9,443 nt of DNA from the NCBI GenBank assembly GCA_035498715.1, contig DATJZV010000079.1, positions 1 to 9,443 of the forward strand. The letters run 5' to 3'. Positions 5,597-9,443 of this stretch are shown piece after piece (the stretch's first letter is position 1; every line of letters begins with the position of its first letter). This stretch comes from DASPSR01 sp035498715. GTDB lineage: Bacteria > Nitrospirota > UBA9217. Below the pieces are notes generated by a model. It was not told the DNA's origin, made no database searches, and saw only the letters and a program-made list of their open reading frames with translations. The position numbers and the translations under genes were made by a program.

Positions 5597-6651
5597 TTGA
5601 CGCCGCGATTATTCCGTATTTTTTTGTACGTCTTCTCCATATAGTAACGGGCGCTGGCATGTCCCGGATCGATCCGGAGGGCTGTCTGGAATTCCCGTAT
5701 GGCGTCTTCGAGACGACCCTGGTAGTCGTACGCTACACCGATGTTTTTATGCACTTCGGCGCTTTCAGGCCCGTGAAGGAGCGCTTGCTGAAACGCACGA
5801 ATCGCCTCATCATAACGGCCTTGCTTCGCGAATACGACCCCGAGGTTGTTGTATGCCTCCGCACTCTCAGGCTGGCTTTTTATTGCCGCCTGCAATTCCC
5901 GTATTGCTTCAGCAAAAAGTCCCTTTTCCCCGTACAGCAGCCCGAGGTTGTTACGCGCTTCAGCATAATCCGGTCTGAGCAGGATTGCAGCATGATATTC
6001 CCGCATTGCATCGTCAAGACGTCCCTGCTCCTGGTATGCGTTCCCAAAAGCGTAATGTGCTGCGGCGTCATTAGGATCGCTTTGAACGGCGGTCTCGAAT
6101 TCCCGGAGCGCCTCGTGTATGCGGCCCTGCTTTGCGTAAATGATGCCAAGGTTGGTATGCGCGAAAGAGTCACTGGGGTTGTACGCGAGGATAGCCTGAA
6201 ATTGGCGGATCGCCTCATCATAGCGGCCCTGTTTCCCGTATATGTTCCCCAGATTGTTATGCGCCCGATCGGAAACAGAATCCGGCCCTAATCGGAGAGC
6301 GGCCTCATATTCGTGCATTGCCTCGTTCATATATTCTTTCCTATCATAATAATAACCGAGTTGATAATGGGGCCGGGCCTTTGCCGGGCTTTTCGCTACG
6401 ACATCCTCCCATAAAAGCACGTCGTCCTGCCAGACCCTGTTTCGTAAGAATGTCGAGGATGCCAGCACAATAATCATAACGATGATCACCAGAATGCGAG
6501 TCCCTGTGCCAGCGTATCCCGCCTGCATCGTTTTCAAGCCCTTCGCTGCCTGGAGGGTCCTTTGATCCCCGCGAAAAGGTGGTCTTTCCGATGAAGAGGC
6601 TCTTGTAACCGGAAGGGATCTCGTTTCTTCAGGGTGGCCGTTCTTATTCAT
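5593..6651 (-). CDS. Membrane-anchored TPR protein, apparent N-terminally reduced TMTC-like paralogue
   Basis: A 352-residue protein with a charged, low-complexity N-terminus (1-50), one TM segment (52-69) and seven 34-residue TPRs (about 92-331) followed by a partial capping helix (332-345). Consensus units read NNLGNIYGKQGRYDEAIRQF and close variants. TPR solenoids bind peptides or partner proteins. The junction RNRVWQDDVLLWEDVVAKSP (70-89) after the TM is the same as in the two TMTC-like proteins of this operon (820-2961 and 7956-9443), so the protein looks like the last TM plus TPR part of such a protein without the GT-C domain. N-terminal arginines predict TPRs on the outer face of the inner membrane. 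It starts inside the end of the GT2 gene (ATGAATAA overlap of 8 nt), so translation is coupled. It may scaffold the neighbouring transferases; this is inference. Confidence 0.85.
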   Translation of the reverse strand: MNKNGHPEETRSLPVTRASSSERPPFRGDQRTLQAAKGLKTMQAGYAGTGTRILVIIVMIIVLASSTFLRNRVWQDDVLLWEDVVAKSPAKARPHYQLGYYYDRKEYMNEAMHEYEAALRLGPDSVSDRAHNNLGNIYGKQGRYDEAIRQFQAILAYNPSDSFAHTNLGIIYAKQGRIHEALREFETAVQSDPNDAAAHYAFGNAYQEQGRLDDAMREYHAAILLRPDYAEARNNLGLLYGEKGLFAEAIRELQAAIKSQPESAEAYNNLGVVFAKQGRYDEAIRAFQQALLHGPESAEVHKNIGVAYDYQGRLEDAIREFQTALRIDPGHASARYYMEKTYKKIRNNRGVK

Positions 6652-7789
6652 ACCGCCCGCTCATCAGATTAAGTTTTATATAAAGCAGCTCCGTGAAAGT
6701 GCGAAGTGCGTCTTTGATCGGTCTGACCCTGCTCACGGGTGAATTATACCAGCTCACCGGGACCTCGCGCACGGAATACTTGAGCAAATACGCGATCGAC
6801 AGGAGCTCGATATCGAACCCGAACCGGTTGATCTTCATGCGACTGAAGAGTTCCTTCGCCGCACTGTGCTGAAAGGCCTTGAACCCACACTGGGTGTCCC
6901 TGATATTGCCAAAGAGAAAAACCCTGATAAGAAAATTCCCCAGTCGCCCCACGAGTATTCTGTATTTAGGCTGTTTAATCTTTACGTTGCTGTCGACCAT
7001 GTAGCGGGACCCGATAACAACCTTTGCGTGAGACAGCAGCGGATACAATTTATCAAACTCCTCGATAGGCGTCGAGTTGTCCGCGTCGGTAAAAAGAATG
7101 AATTGACCGCGGCTCTTTTCCACACCCGTCTTGACGGCATACCCCTTGCCGCGGTTGGGAAGATAGCGCACACAATGCAGATCATGGATCTTCGCTTTCA
7201 ATGCGTTCACGACCGCTGCAGTATTGTCACGACTGCCGTCGTCGACAACAATAATTTCCCGTTTCATGCCATTGCGTTCGAAATAACGGTGAATGGCTTC
7301 GAGCGTATTTCCTATGCGCTTTTCTTCATTAAATGCCGGAATCACTACCGTGACAGTAAAATCATGCCGGTCGACGGCTAATAGAGGCCGGATCTTCTCG
7401 GTGAATGTCCAGTTTTTGTTCGCAAGAAAATTCCACGTCAACACGATGACCGAGGTGATCAGTTTCGATACGATATACCAAATGCCCATGAGGTATACGA
7501 ACACAGCCATGCAGATTTCAGTGAGAGCAAGCCCGACGACTGAAACAAGGAAGAATTTGATGAACTGTTTTCTAAAATTGCGGCTATTGTTCCGGAACGT
7601 CCAGATCTTGTTCAGGACGAAATTATTGACAACGGCGAGGATAAAAGAAAGCGCCGCAGCGGCAAGCACAGGGATATGCAGCAGATCGACAAAAACATAA
7701 AGCGATCCAACATCGAGCGCCGTACCCGCCACCCCTACCGTCGCGTATTTTATAAAAACGGTGAATTCTTTTAATTTTACCTTGGCCAT
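6644..7789 (-). CDS. GtrA-type flippase fused to Alg5/DPM1-like GT2 polyprenyl-phosphate glycosyltransferase
   Basis: A 381-residue two-domain protein. Residues 10-130 form a GtrA-like membrane domain with four TM segments and the duplicated signature NNFVLNKIWTF (54-64) and NFLANKNWTF (120-129). GtrA proteins are thought to help flip undecaprenyl-phosphate sugars. Residues 144-381 are a GT2 fold: VVIPAFNEE (148-156), VVDDGS (181-186), RGKGYAV, DAD of FTDADNS (225-227), GSRY, DTQCGFKAF (278-286) and FGFDIELL (303-310). The last blocks are close to dolichyl-phosphate glucosyltransferase Alg5 and DPM1, so the product is probably a polyprenyl-phosphate hexose. The sugar cannot be told from the sequence. 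AGAGG lies 6 nt before the ATG. The order GtrA then GT2 is the reverse of the common GT2-GtrA fusion. It would supply donors to the GT-C-type proteins encoded downstream. Confidence 0.92.
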   Translation of the reverse strand: MAKVKLKEFTVFIKYATVGVAGTALDVGSLYVFVDLLHIPVLAAAALSFILAVVNNFVLNKIWTFRNNSRNFRKQFIKFFLVSVVGLALTEICMAVFVYLMGIWYIVSKLITSVIVLTWNFLANKNWTFTEKIRPLLAVDRHDFTVTVVIPAFNEEKRIGNTLEAIHRYFERNGMKREIIVVDDGSRDNTAAVVNALKAKIHDLHCVRYLPNRGKGYAVKTGVEKSRGQFILFTDADNSTPIEEFDKLYPLLSHAKVVIGSRYMVDSNVKIKQPKYRILVGRLGNFLIRVFLFGNIRDTQCGFKAFQHSAAKELFSRMKINRFGFDIELLSIAYLLKYSVREVPVSWYNSPVSRVRPIKDALRTFTELLYIKLNLMSGRYE

Positions 7790-7795
7790 AGAGAA

Positions 7796-7800
7796 CCTCT
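7796..7800 (-). promoter_or_regulatory. Ribosome-binding site for the GtrA-GT2 gene
   Basis: AGAGG is placed 6 nt before the ATG at 7789 and supports that start. The 166-bp gap upstream (7790-7955) shows no clear terminator and no convincing promoter, only a GATAAT hexamer without a matching -35, so read-through from the preceding gene is likely. Confidence 0.5.
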
Positions 7801-7955
7801 GGACGCCCGTCCCACTTTGGGTCGGAGCATCTTACTGTTTCCCCGTCATTTCCTGCTCATCTCCCGCCGGTTTCTGACTGCATTATCGTGTTCCTTTCTT
7901 CTTCGAATCGGGTCACCGCAGGCTTTACTGTCAGGCTTCGCAGTAGTGATCCTGT

Positions 7956-9443
7956 TTACCGCGCTCTCATGCTGCCAGTCATGCCGCTCCTTCGGCCGGA
8001 TGCGTTCATCGACAATGCTTCGTCGAGTGCGCTGCGGTACAGGGATTCATCGGGATTCAACCGCACGGCGGACTCCAGATGGGGCATCGCCTCCGCCAGC
8101 CGCCCCTTGTCGAGGTACGCCCTACCCAAGCCATACTGGGCATTGGCGGAATCAGGCTGCAGTTGCACAGCGATACGAAAATGTTCGATGGCATTGTCCA
8201 GAGCGCCCGACTCTGCATAGGCAATAGCCAGATAAGTGTGGGCATCAGCATTGCCGGGCTGCAGCCGCAGGGCAAGCCGGTACTGTTCTATGGCCTCGTT
8301 GGTGAGTCCCTTTGCCTGGTAGGCTGCTCCGAGGCTTGTATAGGCAACGACGGCTGGCTGGATTCTGATGGCGTTCTTGTATTCTGCTATGGCTTCGTCG
8401 GTCCGTCCCTGCGCATTCAGAGCGCTCGCAAGGTTGTAATGGGGCACGGCGCTGTTTGGAGACTGCTGTACGACGTCGCGCCAGAGTCGCTCATCATCTT
8501 TCCAGACACCGTTTCTCTGCACCGTGCCAACGGAATACAGAGCGATGACGATCGCGAGGGCCGTGGCCGCGGGAACGGACCACCGCGGTATCCGCATCAC
8601 GATTCGGCCAGCAAGGAGAGCAACAAGGAGCACAAAGCCGAAGGACGGAAGATAGAGGTACCGTTCGGCAAAGGTGTTTTCACCGGCGCCCGGAATATAA
8701 AGGGCAGGCAGCAAGGGTACTAGCACCAGGCAAAGGGCGAAAAAAGCCAGTCTGCTCTTTTTCAAGGCCAGCAGAACAGCGCAGGCAAAGACCAGGGCGG
8801 TGGCCAGGGAAAGCAGGCCGTTCGGATCAAGTATGGATGAGATCGGCAAGAAAACATGGTAGGCGTTGAGATGTGTCGGCAGGAGGAGTTTTCCCAAATA
8901 CTGCCGGAACAGGGGGAATATATTGATCAGGAATTCATGTGCGCTCATCTCGCCATGACGCCTGACCGGTGCAAATCCGCCAAGGGCATTGACTCTCAGA
9001 ATGAAATAGACAGCAGCGACTCCCAGGTACGGGGCATATCTTTTAAGATAATCGAGGGGGCGAGGCGCCTCTCTTCCAAAGAAGTAATCATAAGCTACAA
9101 GGATGAGGGGAAAGGTGAGGGCCGGCTCCTTGCAGAGAGTTGCGAGAAAAAAGGACACCACAGACAGAAGGGAGAGGCCCTTCTGATGAAAGCCGCTCTC
9201 GGCGGAGAGGATATAGAGATAAAGGGCGAGGAGGAAGAATAGGGTGAAGGAGAGATCTGTGACGCCACCCACCCAGGCAACGACTTCGGTATGAATGGGG
9301 TTGACGGCAAATAACGCGGCCGCGATGAAGGGTAGCATCGGTGAGACGGGAGACGATGACGGATTGGCAGTCTGGAAGAGCTGGGAAGAGATGAGAAACA
9401 CCAGGAGGGTAACTCCAGCATGAAGCAGAATATTCACCAAATG
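7956..9443 (-). CDS. TMTC-like membrane protein with C-terminal TPRs, N-terminus cut by window edge
   Basis: The reading frame is open to the right edge: the first codon seen encodes H of HLVNILLHAG, a block found internally in this family (compare YHIVNLVIHI at about 104-113 in the homologue at 820-2961). By that comparison about 100 residues are missing, including the loop expected to hold the acidic pair. The visible membrane half has NPIHTEVVAWVGG (47-59, counted from the TTG codon at 9440), LCKEPALTFP (102-111) and AERYLYLPSFG (258-268), all TMTC-like blocks. After the final TM comes RNGVWKDDERLWRDVVQQSP, then four TPRs (about 331-466) and a partial fifth. The C-terminus is short and basic (GRRSGMTGSMRAR). 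Likely role: transfer of a sugar from a polyprenyl-phosphate donor at the periplasmic face, inferred from eukaryotic TMTC O-mannosyltransferases. A substrate-binding, non-catalytic role is also possible. Confidence 0.85.
   Translation of the reverse strand, partial: HLVNILLHAGVTLLVFLISSQLFQTANPSSSPVSPMLPFIAAALFAVNPIHTEVVAWVGGVTDLSFTLFFLLALYLYILSAESGFHQKGLSLLSVVSFFLATLCKEPALTFPLILVAYDYFFGREAPRPLDYLKRYAPYLGVAAVYFILRVNALGGFAPVRRHGEMSAHEFLINIFPLFRQYLGKLLLPTHLNAYHVFLPISSILDPNGLLSLATALVFACAVLLALKKSRLAFFALCLVLVPLLPALYIPGAGENTFAERYLYLPSFGFVLLVALLAGRIVMRIPRWSVPAATALAIVIALYSVGTVQRNGVWKDDERLWRDVVQQSPNSAVPHYNLASALNAQGRTDEAIAEYKNAIRIQPAVVAYTSLGAAYQAKGLTNEAIEQYRLALRLQPGNADAHTYLAIAYAESGALDNAIEHFRIAVQLQPDSANAQYGLGRAYLDKGRLAEAMPHLESAVRLNPDESLYRSALDEALSMNASGRRSGMTGSMRAR

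Noticed and set aside
5535..5660. N-terminal extension of the exported protein gene to an ATG at 5660
   Set aside because: It would place 42 residues before a textbook signal peptide and overlap the TPR gene by 68 bp.
5476..6291. Plus-strand open frame of 271 codons
   Set aside because: It lies antisense across the signal-peptide gene and the TPR gene. Its length is explained by the repetitive TPR codons on the other strand; the product is cysteine- and arginine-rich with no recognisable domain and there is no RBS.
7790..7955. Chain of very short overlapping minus-strand ORFs (ATGA/TGA links) before the GtrA-GT2 gene
   Set aside because: The frames are 4 to 16 codons long with no consistent RBS; such chains arise easily by chance in this composition.
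7817..8227. Plus-strand open frames opposite the end of the first TPR gene
   Set aside because: They are arginine- and serine-rich shadows of a clear TPR-coding region on the minus strand.

Overview
The window looks like part of an extracytoplasmic glycosylation or surface-polysaccharide locus from a mid-GC, Gram-negative-type bacterium. A Desulfobacterota (Geobacter-like) or Nitrospirota source is my inference, from the protein mix (TMTC-like TPR membrane proteins, a GtrA/GT2 fusion, an exported beta-propeller protein), a -24/-12 (sigma-54) promoter and a GEMM-like riboswitch. No rRNA, tRNA, IS element or CRISPR array was seen. All six main genes lie on the minus strand, so transcription runs from the right edge to the left.

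Layout in transcription order. (1) 9443-7956: C-terminal part of a polytopic TMTC-like protein ending in TPRs; its start lies beyond the right edge. (2) 7789-6644: a fusion of a GtrA-type flippase domain with an Alg5/DPM1-like GT2 polyprenyl-phosphate glycosyltransferase. (3) 6651-5593: a membrane-anchored TPR protein that looks like a TMTC-like protein stripped of its multi-TM domain. (4) 5534-4440: an exported protein with two TM segments and two predicted periplasmic domains, family not recognised. (5) 4443-3004: a GT-C/GT39-like polytopic glycosyltransferase. (6) 2961-820: a second, nearly complete TMTC-like protein with seven TPRs. Genes 2/3 overlap by 8 bp and genes 4/5 share an ATGA, so genes 2-6 look like one operon.

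A 391-bp non-coding region (429-819) separates this operon from (7), a GTG-started exported beta-propeller protein truncated by the left edge. The region is unusually rich in signals. In transcription order it holds a tandem repeat that could be an enhancer, an AT-rich tract with an IHF-like site, a well-spaced -24/-12 promoter, a 5'-proximal hairpin, a GEMM-I (cyclic di-GMP class) riboswitch candidate with a GNRA-capped P1 hairpin, and a hairpin that encloses the ribosome-binding site and GTG start.

Working model (inference): the GT2 domain charges a polyprenyl phosphate with a sugar in the cytoplasm, the GtrA domain helps flip it, and the GT-C-type membrane proteins transfer the sugar in the periplasm, with the TPR modules positioning acceptors or partners. 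The neighbouring exported propeller protein appears to be controlled by sigma-54 and a cyclic dinucleotide, which would tie the locus to biofilm or surface lifestyle.
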